In this document: positions 32,865-40,893 of the stretch, in pieces
Layout: the number at the start of each line of letters is the position of its first letter
Position numbering within the stretch: the stretch's first letter is position 1
Source of the DNA: Streptomyces sp. AA1529
GTDB taxonomy: Bacteria > Actinomycetota > Actinomycetes > Streptomycetales > Streptomycetaceae
Direction of reading: 5' to 3'
NCBI RefSeq assembly: GCF_000280905.1
Contig: NZ_ALAP01000083.1
Span: forward strand, 62,001-126,000
DNA length: 64,000 nucleotides
Position numbers and translations under genes: made by a program
The notes under the pieces: model-generated
Told to the model about the DNA's origin: nothing
The model's input: only the letters and a program-made list of their open reading frames with translations
The model's database searches: none

Positions 32865-34103
32865 TCAGTGTGTCGGCTTGGCGGGCAGGGCGTGCAGCTT
32901 CTCGCCGTGCAGGGCGAAGACGCGCTCACCGTCGGTCGCGACCAGCCACGCGTGATGGTCGCCGGTGTGGTCGTTGAACGTCCAGCGCAGCTCTCCGTTC
33001 TTCGGGTCGAAGGCGTGCACGCCGCCCTTCTCGTCGAGGTCGGTGGCCCCGAAGAGAGTGCCGCCTGCTGTGACGTACTGCCGGGGCACCTTGGCTCCCG
33101 CGTCTGCCAGAGCCTTGGACTGCCAGATCTTCTTGCCCGTCCGCGGGTCGACGGCCCACAGCGTGCCCCCGCTGTCGGCGACGTGGAGCACGTCATCGAG
33201 GACGGCGGGCTCCTTGAACGTGCTGGAGTCCTCGGCCCGCAGCGACCACTTCTCGGCGCCGTCGGAGATGCGGAAGGCCTGAAGTTGCTGCTTCTGCGGG
33301 ATGATCACCAGGTCTTCGTGGACGGCGAAGAAGCCGTAGTTCGTGCCCGTCGTCTTCTGGGTCCAGACCTGCTTGCCGGTGGCGGTGTCGCGAACCGTCA
33401 GGTTCTTCTTGAAGTCCGTGTAGACGAGGTGGCGGCCCTGCACGGCAGCGTGCACGCCGTTCTGCTTGGTGCCCTCGTCCCGCTGCTCCTTCCACGCGAC
33501 CTTGCCCGTAGCGCTGTTCAGCGCGGCGATCACGTTGGTGTGGGACGAACCGTCGTCCTCCAGGATCTCGGCGATGACGTACACCTGCTCGTCGTCCACC
33601 GCGATCGGTCTCGGCTGCCGGTACTCCTTGCCCAGGCGGCTGCGCCAGGTCCGCTTCCCCGAAGCCGGGTCGTACCCGCCGACGGTGCCGTCGTACTCGC
33701 TGCTGGCCAGGTACAGGGTGTCGTTGCCGAGCAGGAGCGGCGCACCGGGCACCGCGCCTCCGTCCAGCGTCCAGCGCTTCTTGCCGCTCGCCGCGTCGAG
33801 GGCCGCGAGCGGAGCACCACTCGGAATCACCCTGCCGCGGGTGGCGACGAGTTCGTCATTGTCCCCGAATGTCTGTGCCGAGGTCGTCTTCGTCCACAGC
33901 GGCTCGGGGGCCTTCCCGTCCTCGGATTTCGCGGGCGGGGTGCTGTTCCCGGGACTCGCGGAGCCCCCGTCGTCGGCCGTGTCGTCCTCCCGGCAGCCGG
34001 TCGCCCCGGCCGTCAGCACGGCCAGTGTGAGACCACCCCCGGCCATCCGCAGCATCCCTCGCCGGTCCGGCTCGCGGGCCGGCCCACTGTGGTCCTTCGG
34101 CAT
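32865..34103 (-). CDS. PQQ-type beta-propeller lipoprotein
   Basis: A 412-aa protein. ATG 34103 has GGGGGAG six bases upstream. The signal GMLRMAGGGLTLAVLTAGAT ends at a lipobox Cys. The mature domain begins after a Ser/Gly/Pro linker and carries seven to eight repeats of the PQQ-propeller type: LAALDAASGKKRWTLDGGAV, VGGYDPASGKRTWRSRLGKE, ALNSATGKVAWKEQRDEG and DTATGKQVWTQKTTGT. The consensus AxDxxTGKxxW is clear. Such propellers mediate protein contacts or ligand binding outside the cell; no enzyme residues for PQQ are evident. No partner gene is adjacent. Confidence 0.85.
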   Translation of the reverse strand: MPKDHSGPAREPDRRGMLRMAGGGLTLAVLTAGATGCREDDTADDGGSASPGNSTPPAKSEDGKAPEPLWTKTTSAQTFGDNDELVATRGRVIPSGAPLAALDAASGKKRWTLDGGAVPGAPLLLGNDTLYLASSEYDGTVGGYDPASGKRTWRSRLGKEYRQPRPIAVDDEQVYVIAEILEDDGSSHTNVIAALNSATGKVAWKEQRDEGTKQNGVHAAVQGRHLVYTDFKKNLTVRDTATGKQVWTQKTTGTNYGFFAVHEDLVIIPQKQQLQAFRISDGAEKWSLRAEDSSTFKEPAVLDDVLHVADSGGTLWAVDPRTGKKIWQSKALADAGAKVPRQYVTAGGTLFGATDLDEKGGVHAFDPKNGELRWTFNDHTGDHHAWLVATDGERVFALHGEKLHALPAKPTH

Positions 34104-34521
34104 GTCGTCTCCCCCGTGGAGTCGTGTCAGCAACGGCATGAGCGGGCCGCACCCCTGCACCGGTGTGCGGCCCGCGGTCGTACGTTAGCCACTGCCGGGC
34201 GATCGGGGTGACGTCGGAACCCGTTGGGAACGACTCTGTGAACCGATCGGTACGTCGGCCCCCTGCGGCGGGCCGCGCTCACAGAACTTCGGACGTCGGC
34301 CCGGCCTCCGCCCTCGGGCAGGACGACCGTTGTCGGCCCTTGAACGTGCACGGTTCCTCGCCCCGTCCCGCACCGGGGACCCGCAGGTGTGGCGTCCCCG
34401 GCGGTTGTGCGGGGAGCGATGAGGCCCTGGCTCGGCGGCCGGCGTTCCACAGGGTGGGCCGCGCGAGAGCCGGGCCCCGGCTGCCTGACGGCGGGCTCCG
34501 GTGGGCCCGGGACGGTGCTGG
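34104..34521. other. 418-bp gap between propeller gene and graspetide methyltransferase
   Basis: No convincing coding frame on either strand. It holds the promoter of the propeller gene (minus strand, right of 34103) and the 3' end of the graspetide operon. No strong hairpin was found directly after the methyltransferase stop. Confidence 0.4.
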
Positions 34522-35658
34522 TCAGAAGGGCAGCGGCCAGGACGGGCCGTCCGGGGTGCCCAGCCAGACCACCTGGTCCTCGACGGTGGCCGTCATGCCG
34601 AAGTCCACCAGGCCGGGAGAGCCGTGCCGATTCCAGACCTCCAGGGCTTCCTCGACCTGATCCCACAGCGAGAGCGGCCCGTGCTGGTGGACCGTCCAGC
34701 CGCTGCCGGAGGGCTCCGTCCACGCCTGGGAGCCCGTTGCGACGTCTCGCAGGACCAGCCCGTTCCCGGTGGTCAGCAGTTCGGCCGAGGGCGCGGCGAG
34801 CTGGGCGACGAAGCGGGCTGCCCACCGCTCGGTGAGGGCGGGGTCCACACGGGTGGCACGCGTGCGGCCGGTCTGCCGGTAGAAGGTGGCGTGCGGGGGG
34901 CGTTCGTGCGGCCGGGCGAGCATGTAGGAGACCTCGTCCGCGGTGAACCTGCCGGACAGCGCGCCGTGGTCGTCGAGGGTGAGCCGGATCAGCCCGGCGG
35001 CGAGCATCCATCCGCTGACCGTGATGGTGACGCTGCCGCCTTCGGCGAGCTGGGAGAGCCAGGCAGGGGGAACCGAGCGGACGGAGCAGGTGGCGACGAT
35101 CGCGTCGTAGTCGGCCCCTTCCCGGTGGCCCTGCAGTCCGTCCCCGACCACGAGCGTGGGGGTCCAGCCGGCCGCCCGGAGAGCTCGGGCCGCCGCAGCG
35201 GCGGAGCCGGGGTCGTACTCGACGCTGACCACGTGGTCGGCACCGAGCCGGTGGCAGAGAACGGCGGTGGAGTATCCGGTGCCGGTGCCGATCTCGAGCA
35301 CCCGGTCACCGTCGTGCACATCGGCGATGTGCAGGGTGCGGGCGACGAGGGAGGGAAGAGTGGCGGAGGAGGTGGGGCTGCCGGAGACGGGCCCTGCTGC
35401 GCTGCTCGCGTCCACGCCCTCGACCTGTGTCACCCAGGTGCGGTCGGAGTGGATCATCCGCAGCCATTCCTCCTCGCCCACGTCCGAGCGCGCGACGGGC
35501 TCCCACGTGGTCCCTGAGGGGAGGTAGACGGCCGGGGGCACGAAGAGGGCACGGTCGACGGCGGCGACTGCCTCGCGCCACCGCGGCGCGAGATCCGGAC
35601 ATGTGGCGGCGACGCGAGCGGCCGCACTCCGGCGCAGCTCGGCGGAGTTGACGGTCAC
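34522..35658 (-). CDS. tgmC: PIMT-like methyltransferase of a graspetide cluster
   Basis: A 378-aa protein starting at GTG 35658, which overlaps the ATP-grasp stop by four bases (GTGA). SAM motif I is DRVLEIGTGTGYSTAVLCHR (about residue 115), followed by VVSVEYDPGSAAAAA and LVVGDGLQGHREGADYDAIV. The upstream AVDRALFVPPAVYLPSGTTW is typical of protein-isoaspartate methyltransferase homologues. In the related fuscimiditide and similar systems this enzyme methylates an Asp side chain, driving aspartimide formation. Here it should act on the product of the ATP-grasp ligase. The C-terminal 120 residues lie outside the core fold and may bind the peptide. Confidence 0.88.
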   Translation of the reverse strand: MTVNSAELRRSAAARVAATCPDLAPRWREAVAAVDRALFVPPAVYLPSGTTWEPVARSDVGEEEWLRMIHSDRTWVTQVEGVDASSAAGPVSGSPTSSATLPSLVARTLHIADVHDGDRVLEIGTGTGYSTAVLCHRLGADHVVSVEYDPGSAAAAARALRAAGWTPTLVVGDGLQGHREGADYDAIVATCSVRSVPPAWLSQLAEGGSVTITVSGWMLAAGLIRLTLDDHGALSGRFTADEVSYMLARPHERPPHATFYRQTGRTRATRVDPALTERWAARFVAQLAAPSAELLTTGNGLVLRDVATGSQAWTEPSGSGWTVHQHGPLSLWDQVEEALEVWNRHGSPGLVDFGMTATVEDQVVWLGTPDGPSWPLPF

Positions 35659-36620
35659 GACGGGGCTCCTGCGTGTTCGAGCTGGTCGGCGACGGCGGAG
35701 ACGATCCTCTCGGTGATGGGGTGCGGGAACCAGGCGTACTGCCCGTTGGGGTTGCACTCGTACCACCAGGGCCGCCCCTCGGAGTCGAGGCCGAAGTCGA
35801 ATGCGCCGAAGACCAGGCCGAAGGATTCCAGGTAGGAGCGGATGGCGCGCGCCAAGGGGGGCGGAGTGTCGATCAGGGTGTAGGTCAGGTCGTCGTAGTG
35901 CCGCCGCCAGTCCACCCCGGGGCAGCCGTCGATGCGGACGGTGAAGACCTGTTCGCCCACGGCGGTCACCCGGAGATCGGCGACGGACGGAACCCGCTGC
36001 TGGAACAGGTGCATCGTGGCGGACACGCCGTCGGTCAGGTCGCCGGGCGCCACTTCGTCGACCCACACGGTCAGGGCCCGGCCGTCACTGCCGCGGTAGT
36101 CGGTGGCCCGCAGCGGCTTGTAGACGACGGGACCGTGCTCACGCGCGAAGCCCCGCGCTGCCCGGGGATTGTTGGTCAGCAGTGTGCGCGGAACATCGAA
36201 GCCGCAGCGGTGCGCGGTGGCCAGCTGCGCGGGCTTGTACTCGGCGTCCCGGTTGCGCCACGGATGGTTGACGAAGTGGGCTCCCGGCAGCGCGGCCAGG
36301 ATGCCGCCCAGTCCGCAGCGGGCTTCTTCCGCACACCAGCGCGCATCCTGCTCCGTCAGCCCCTGCGGCGCGGCGTAGGCACGGGGGCGCCGCCAGTAGA
36401 CCGATCGCACCGCCTCGATGCCCGCCCAGCGGGTCGCTGTCGAGACGCTGCCGCTCAGCCCGCACCCGTCCACATACGCACCGACGGTGACCGTCTCCGG
36501 GAAGTCCCCGGGATCCAGCCGCATCACCGGTACGCGGCGCCGGTTCAGCTCTTCGGTCACGGCGTCAGCCGTCGCGTCCTCCAGGCGGGAGACGACCAGT
36601 ACCGGACGCCGACGGGTCAA
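35655..36620 (-). CDS. tgmB: ATP-grasp peptide ligase of a graspetide (omega-ester peptide) cluster
   Basis: A 321-aa ligase that starts at a rare TTG (36620), overlapping the precursor stop by four bases (TTGA), so its translation is likely coupled to that of the precursor. The ATP-grasp fold is clear: PVVYKPLRATDYRGSDG (phosphate binding), DGCPGVDWRRHYDDL and FGLVFGAFDFGLDSEGRPWW, then YECNPNGQYAWF with the metal-binding Glu and Asn. This family forms side-chain ester or amide links between Ser/Thr/Lys and Asp/Glu. The precursor and methyltransferase lie on either side, in the order seen in TIGR04186/04187/04188-type clusters. Confidence 0.92.
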   Translation of the reverse strand: MTRRRPVLVVSRLEDATADAVTEELNRRRVPVMRLDPGDFPETVTVGAYVDGCGLSGSVSTATRWAGIEAVRSVYWRRPRAYAAPQGLTEQDARWCAEEARCGLGGILAALPGAHFVNHPWRNRDAEYKPAQLATAHRCGFDVPRTLLTNNPRAARGFAREHGPVVYKPLRATDYRGSDGRALTVWVDEVAPGDLTDGVSATMHLFQQRVPSVADLRVTAVGEQVFTVRIDGCPGVDWRRHYDDLTYTLIDTPPPLARAIRSYLESFGLVFGAFDFGLDSEGRPWWYECNPNGQYAWFPHPITERIVSAVADQLEHAGAPS

Positions 36621-36862
36621 TCCGTGTCCCCTTCTTGGTCCGAGCCTTCATCCGTGTTGCCGTCCAGGCTGGTCTTCGTACTGGTCTCGTTCGCCGTCTC
36701 GGACCGTTTGTGCCGGGACGCCGGCACTCCCGCCCGGTCAGGTCCGACCCAGCGGGCCGTCTGTGTCACCGAGTCCAGCACGGCATCGGCGGTCGGCATC
36801 GTCACCGTGCGCGGGTAGGGCCGCATACGGGTAAGGCCCCAGGGTGTGGCGGGCTCGTGCAT
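36617..36862 (-). CDS. tgmA: Graspetide precursor peptide
   Basis: An 81-aa peptide. ATG 36862 has GAGGAGG about six bases upstream. The N terminus EPATPWGLTRMRPYP is the conserved leader motif of ATP-grasp target RiPPs. The C-terminal region after residue 50 (RHKRSETANETSTKTSLDGN then TDEGSDQEGDTD) holds alternating Thr/Ser and Asp/Glu, the donors and acceptors of ester links. The extent of the core and the ring pattern cannot be read from sequence. It is the first gene of a three-gene operon with 4-nt overlaps. A perfect palindrome (36889-36903) sits 26 bp above the start. Confidence 0.88.
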   Translation of the reverse strand: MHEPATPWGLTRMRPYPRTVTMPTADAVLDSVTQTARWVGPDRAGVPASRHKRSETANETSTKTSLDGNTDEGSDQEGDTD

Positions 36863-36888
36863 CAGACCTCCTCGGTCACCCGATCCTC

Positions 36889-36903
36889 CACACACAGTGT
36901 GTG
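36889..36903. promoter_or_regulatory. Perfect palindrome CACACAC-A-GTGTGTG upstream of the graspetide operon
   Basis: Seven-base arms around one central base, 26 bp above the ATG of tgmA. Position and symmetry suggest an operator for an unlinked repressor, since no regulator gene is next to the cluster. Confidence 0.55.
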
Positions 36904-37103
36904 CGCGGACCCTCCCGGGAGAAGGGCGCATCTCGGAGCGCACCGGTGCACAGTGGTGCAATACCGGGCGCAGTGTGGCCACGAGTCTGCAACGTGCATG
37001 GATCGCTGAGCCGCGCGCACAGGCGGCCATCGCCCCGGCCCGTGGCGGGAGCGACGGAATCACCGCGGGTCGCTCCGAGGGGCAGGATCTCCCGGCTCAA
37101 CAT

Positions 37104-37129
37104 CTCCCCGGCCCGCACGGGCCGGGGAG
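37104..37129. terminator. Terminator hairpin downstream of the FMN reductase gene
   Basis: CTCCCCGGCCCG at 37104-37115 pairs with its exact complement at 37118-37129, 8 bp past the FMN reductase stop. It ends the monooxygenase operon before the graspetide promoter region. Confidence 0.75.
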
Positions 37130-37136
37130 GCCGCCC

Positions 37137-37805
37137 TCAGTCCTCGACCCGCAGTGCCGCCAACTGCTGTTCGAACGGCACCACGTCCGGCTCCTCCGGA
37201 CGTGTGTCCCGGGAGGCGGCGCGGGGGGCGATCAGGCCCGCCAGTTCGCCGCCCGCGCGGGCGATGCGGCGGGGGAGCGAGGGGGTGACGCCGTCGTCGG
37301 GGGCGGCCCAGTCGTCGGTCGCCGCGTACACGGCCGTCGGTACGGCCACCGCCCGAAGGTAGCTGAACAGCGGCCGCATGGCGTGCTCCAGGACGAGTGA
37401 GTGGCGCGGGGTGCCGCCGGTGGCGCCCAGCAGTACCGGCTTGCCGGCGAGCGCGTCCTTCTCCAGGACGTCGAAGAACGACTTGAAGAGCCCGCTGTAG
37501 GACGCGGAGAAGACCGGGGTGACGGCGATCAGCCCGTCCGCCTCCGTCACCTTCCCGATCGCCTCGCGCAGCGACCCGCCGGCGAAGCCGGTGGTGAAGT
37601 TGTGCGCGATCTCCGTCGCCACGTCCCGCAGTTCGACCGTCGTGACCTCGACGTCCACGTCGGTGTCCACGTCGGCGTCGGTGCGCAGCGCGACCCGGGT
37701 CGCCTCGGCCAGCCGGTCGGCCAGCAGCCGGGTGGAGGAGGGCTCGCTCAGCCCGGCGGAGACGACGGCCAGCCGGACCGCCCGGGTGCTGTCGGTGGAC
37801 GTCAT
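37137..37805 (-). CDS. NADPH-dependent FMN reductase, CE1759-like
   Basis: A 222-aa flavodoxin-fold protein that reduces FMN for the partner monooxygenase. Its fold is visible in RLAVVSAGLSEPSSTRLLAD (phosphate loop), DGLIAVTPVFSASYSGLFKS and KPVLLGATGGTPRHSLVLEH. ATG 37805 overlaps the monooxygenase stop (ATGA). The pair is the standard LLM monooxygenase plus flavin reductase unit. The substrate is unknown. Confidence 0.88.
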   Translation of the reverse strand: MTSTDSTRAVRLAVVSAGLSEPSSTRLLADRLAEATRVALRTDADVDTDVDVEVTTVELRDVATEIAHNFTTGFAGGSLREAIGKVTEADGLIAVTPVFSASYSGLFKSFFDVLEKDALAGKPVLLGATGGTPRHSLVLEHAMRPLFSYLRAVAVPTAVYAATDDWAAPDDGVTPSLPRRIARAGGELAGLIAPRAASRDTRPEEPDVVPFEQQLAALRVED

Positions 37806-38947
37806 ACGGCGGCTCCCTTCCCGTTCTGCTCTTCCGCTGTCTGCTCGGCGGCCCGCGCGGAGCGCTCCGCGGCGACCCGTGCCGCGTGGGTCGGTGCGTC
37901 GGCGGTGCCCGCCGGGCGCCGGGCGGCCATCTCCTTCCGCAGCACCGGCACGACCTCCTCGCCGAGCATGTCCAACTGCTCCAGCACGGTCTTCAGGGGC
38001 AGGCCCGCGTGGTCCATCAGGAAGAGCTGGCGCTGGTAGTCGCCGAAGGACTCGCGGAAGGTCAGCGTCTTCTCGACGACCTCCTGCGGGCTGCCGACGG
38101 TCAGCGGCGTCTGGTCGGTGAACTCCTCCAGGCTGGGGCCGTGTCCGTAGACGGGCGCGTTGTCGAAGTAGGGGCGGAACTCGCGCACCGCGTCCTGGGA
38201 CCTGGGCCGCATGAACACCTGGCCGCCCAGGCCGACCAGGGCCTGCTCGCGGGTGCCGTGGCCGTAGTGCTCGAAGCGGTCGCGGTAGAGGCCGATGAGG
38301 CGCTTGAAGTGCTCGTTGGGCCAGAAGATGTTGTTGGCGAAGAAGCCGTCGCCGTAGTAGGCGGCCTGCTCGGCGATCTCCGGGCTGCGGATGGAGCCGT
38401 GCCACACGAACGGCGGCACGCCGTCCAGCGGGCGCGGGGTGGAGGTGAAGCCCTGCAGCGGGGTGCGGAAGCGGCCCTGCCAGTCGACCACGTCCTCGGT
38501 CCACAGTCTGCGCAGCAGCGCGTAGTTCTCGATCGCCAGCGGGATGCCCTGCCGGATGTCCTGGCCGAACCAGGGGTAGACGGGGCCGGTGTTGCCGCGG
38601 CCCATCATCACGTCCGCGCGGCCCTCGGCGAGGTGCTGGAGCATCGCGAAGTCCTCGGCGATCTTCACCGGGTCGTTGGTGGTGATCAGCGTGGTGGAGG
38701 TGGAGAGGATCAGCCGCTCGGTGCGGGCCGCCAGGTAGCCGAGCATGGTCGTCGGCGAGGAGGGCACGAAGGGCGGGTTGTGGTGCTCGCCCGTGGCGAA
38801 GACGTCGAGCCCCACCTCCTCGGCCTTGAGGGCGATGGCCAGCATCGCCTTGATCCGCTCGTGCTCGGTCGGCGTCCGCCCGGTGGTGGGGTCGGGCGTC
38901 ACGTCGCCGACGGTGAAGATCCCGAACTGGATGGGGGTGGCCGTCAT
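37802..38947 (-). CDS. LLM-class flavin-dependent monooxygenase, CE1758-like
   Basis: A 381-aa TIM-barrel luciferase-like enzyme. The N terminus IQFGIFTVGDVTPDPTTGRT matches the CE1758 group. It has EVGLDVFATGEHHNPPFVPS, RTERLILSTSTTLITTNDPV, GRADVMMGRGNTGPVYPWFG and the flavin-contacting HGSIRSPEIAEQAAYYGDGF. ATG 38947 follows GGAGGACG. It uses reduced FMN from the coupled reductase to oxidise an unknown organic substrate. The promoter region carries an inverted repeat at 39016-39043. Confidence 0.9.
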   Translation of the reverse strand: MTATPIQFGIFTVGDVTPDPTTGRTPTEHERIKAMLAIALKAEEVGLDVFATGEHHNPPFVPSSPTTMLGYLAARTERLILSTSTTLITTNDPVKIAEDFAMLQHLAEGRADVMMGRGNTGPVYPWFGQDIRQGIPLAIENYALLRRLWTEDVVDWQGRFRTPLQGFTSTPRPLDGVPPFVWHGSIRSPEIAEQAAYYGDGFFANNIFWPNEHFKRLIGLYRDRFEHYGHGTREQALVGLGGQVFMRPRSQDAVREFRPYFDNAPVYGHGPSLEEFTDQTPLTVGSPQEVVEKTLTFRESFGDYQRQLFLMDHAGLPLKTVLEQLDMLGEEVVPVLRKEMAARRPAGTADAPTHAARVAAERSARAAEQTAEEQNGKGAAV

Positions 38948-39287
38948 GGTGCTCGCCGTCCTCCGTGTGACTGTGGGCTGCTGCTGTGCCCGGGGTGCGG
39001 GCTGAATTGGTTGACCATTGAACTATCTCTGCCCGCTTCAATGCATCCGGGTGCCCGGAAATTCCCGCTGTCCGATCCCGCCGTCCGGTCCCGCAGGCCG
39101 GTCCCCCGGGTACCCCGGTGGCCGGTCGCGCTGCGTGCCCGGGCGGGTGCGCGGTGCTCGTCGGCACCCGCTGTGAAACGATCGGATCGGGGCGTGCAAC
39201 CCCGTGGAAACCCCGTGGTGGAATGCTGAGACGGCCCCGTGCGCCGGGGGATCTGAGCGAACCTCTCCGACCTGCAAGGATAGGCTC
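38948..39287. promoter_or_regulatory. Divergent promoter region for the monooxygenase operon and glnA2
   Basis: A 340-bp gap. A locally AT-rich block at 39004-39045 contains the inverted repeat CATTGAA-N14-TTCAATG (39016-39022/39037-39043) and the direct repeats TTGACC/TTGAAC. The half near glnA2 has no clear promoter hexamers, and a Shine-Dalgarno AAGGA at 39276-39280. Consensus GlnR boxes were not convincingly found. Confidence 0.5.
39016..39043. promoter_or_regulatory. Inverted repeat CATTGAA-N14-TTCAATG
   Basis: Exact 7-bp arms around a 14-bp centre, about 70 bp upstream of the monooxygenase ATG. An operator is likely; the binding protein is unknown. Confidence 0.5.
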
Positions 39288-40649
39288 ATGGACAAGCAGC
39301 AGGAATTCGTCCTCCGCACTCTGGAGGAGCGCGACATCCGGTTCGTCCGACTCTGGTTCACCGACGTCCTCGGCTTCCTGAAATCGGTCGCGGTGGCCCC
39401 CGCTGAACTCGAACAGGCATTCGATGAGGGGATCGGCTTCGACGGCTCGGCCATCGAGGGGTTCGCCCGCGTCTACGAGTCCGACATGATCGCCAAGCCC
39501 GACCCCGGCACCTTCCAGATACTGCCGTGGCGGGCCGAGGCTCCCGGTACCGCGCGGATGTTCTGCGACATCCTCATGCCGGACGGCTCCCCCTCCTACG
39601 CCGACCCGCGCTATGTGCTCAAGCGCGCGCTGGCCAAGGCGTCGGACCTCGGGTTCACCTTCTACACCCACCCGGAGATCGAGTTCTACCTGCTCAAGAA
39701 CAAGCCGGTGGACGGCACCCGCCCCGTCCCCGCGGACTCCTCCGGGTACTTCGACCACACCCCGCAGAACGTCGGCATGGACTTCCGCCGCCAGGCCATC
39801 ACCATGCTGGAGTCGATGGGCATCTCCGTCGAGTTCTCCCACCACGAGGGCGCCCCCGGCCAGCAGGAGATCGACCTGCGCTACGCCGACGCGCTCTCCA
39901 CCGCCGACAACATCATGACGTTCCGCCTCGTCATGAAGCAGGTCGCCCTCGAACAGGGCGTCCAGGCCACGTTCATGCCCAAGCCGTTCTCGGAGTACCC
40001 CGGCTCCGGCATGCACACCCATCTGTCGCTGTTCGAAGGCGACCGGAACGCGTTCTACGAGTCCGGCGCCGAGTACCAGCTCTCCAAGGTGGGCCGCTCG
40101 TTCATCGCCGGGCTGCTCACCCACGCGGGCGAGATCTCCGTCGTCACCAACCAGTGGGTCAACTCCTACAAGCGCATCTGGGGCGGAGCCAACCGCACCG
40201 CGGGCGAGGGCGGCGAGTCCCCCTCCTACATCTGCTGGGGCCACAACAACCGCTCCGCACTGGTCCGCGTCCCGATGTACAAGCCCGGCAAGACCGGCTC
40301 GACCCGGATCGAGATGCGCTCCCTCGACTCGGGCGCCAACCCCTACCTCGCCTACGCCGTGCTGCTCGCCGCCGGTCTCAAGGGCATCGAGGAGGGGTAC
40401 GAACTCCCCGCGGGCGCCGACGACGACGTGTGGGCGCTCTCGGACGCGGAGCGGCGCGCCATGGGCATCGAACCGCTGCCGCAGAACCTCGGCGAGGCGA
40501 TCAGCCTGATGGAGCGCAGCGAACTGGTCGCGCAGACGCTCGGTGAGCATGTTTTCGACTTCTTCCTGCGGAACAAGAAGCAGGAGTGGGAGGAGTACCG
40601 TAGCGAGGTCACCGCCTTCGAGCTGCGCAAATCCCTTCCCGTGCTGTGA
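39288..40649 (+). CDS. glnA2: Glutamine synthetase-family ligase, GlnA2 type
   Basis: A 453-aa enzyme. ATG 39288 follows AAGGA. GS motifs: VGFDGSAIEGF-like (here IGFDGSAIEGFARV), THPEIEFYLLKNK, HHEGAPGQQEIDLRYADALS, EYPGSGMHTHLSLF and RIEMRSLDSGANPYLAYAVL. It is placed next to glnE as in S. coelicolor, where I recall GlnA2 being described as a gamma-glutamylpolyamine synthetase, not a true glutamine synthetase. The region near the usual adenylylated Tyr reads EGYELPAGADDDVW, not the canonical NLYDLPPEE, so control by GlnE is doubtful. Function by synteny is inferred. Confidence 0.85.
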   Translation: MDKQQEFVLRTLEERDIRFVRLWFTDVLGFLKSVAVAPAELEQAFDEGIGFDGSAIEGFARVYESDMIAKPDPGTFQILPWRAEAPGTARMFCDILMPDGSPSYADPRYVLKRALAKASDLGFTFYTHPEIEFYLLKNKPVDGTRPVPADSSGYFDHTPQNVGMDFRRQAITMLESMGISVEFSHHEGAPGQQEIDLRYADALSTADNIMTFRLVMKQVALEQGVQATFMPKPFSEYPGSGMHTHLSLFEGDRNAFYESGAEYQLSKVGRSFIAGLLTHAGEISVVTNQWVNSYKRIWGGANRTAGEGGESPSYICWGHNNRSALVRVPMYKPGKTGSTRIEMRSLDSGANPYLAYAVLLAAGLKGIEEGYELPAGADDDVWALSDAERRAMGIEPLPQNLGEAISLMERSELVAQTLGEHVFDFFLRNKKQEWEEYRSEVTAFELRKSLPVL

Positions 40650-40893
40650 GGCGACCGGCCGGCGGGACCGGTCGCGGCGCCGGGCCCGGAGCACCCCGGA
40701 CGCCGCGGACAGCGCTCGGCGCGGCCGCGGGGACGGCGGCCCGCGCCGCGACCGGAGGGGCGGCCCGCGCCGCAGCCGGGAGGCCGTCCCGCGCGGGAGC
40801 GTGCGCTGCGGCCTCCGCGGGAGCGCGCAGCGGGGGCGGGTACCCCCGGCCGAGGGCCGGGGAGGGGCTGGGAAAGGACGGCAGGGAGTGAGC

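Noticed and set aside
39100..39287. GlnR boxes upstream of glnA2
   Set aside because: GAAAC is present once, but the paired gTnAC half with correct spacing is not convincing.
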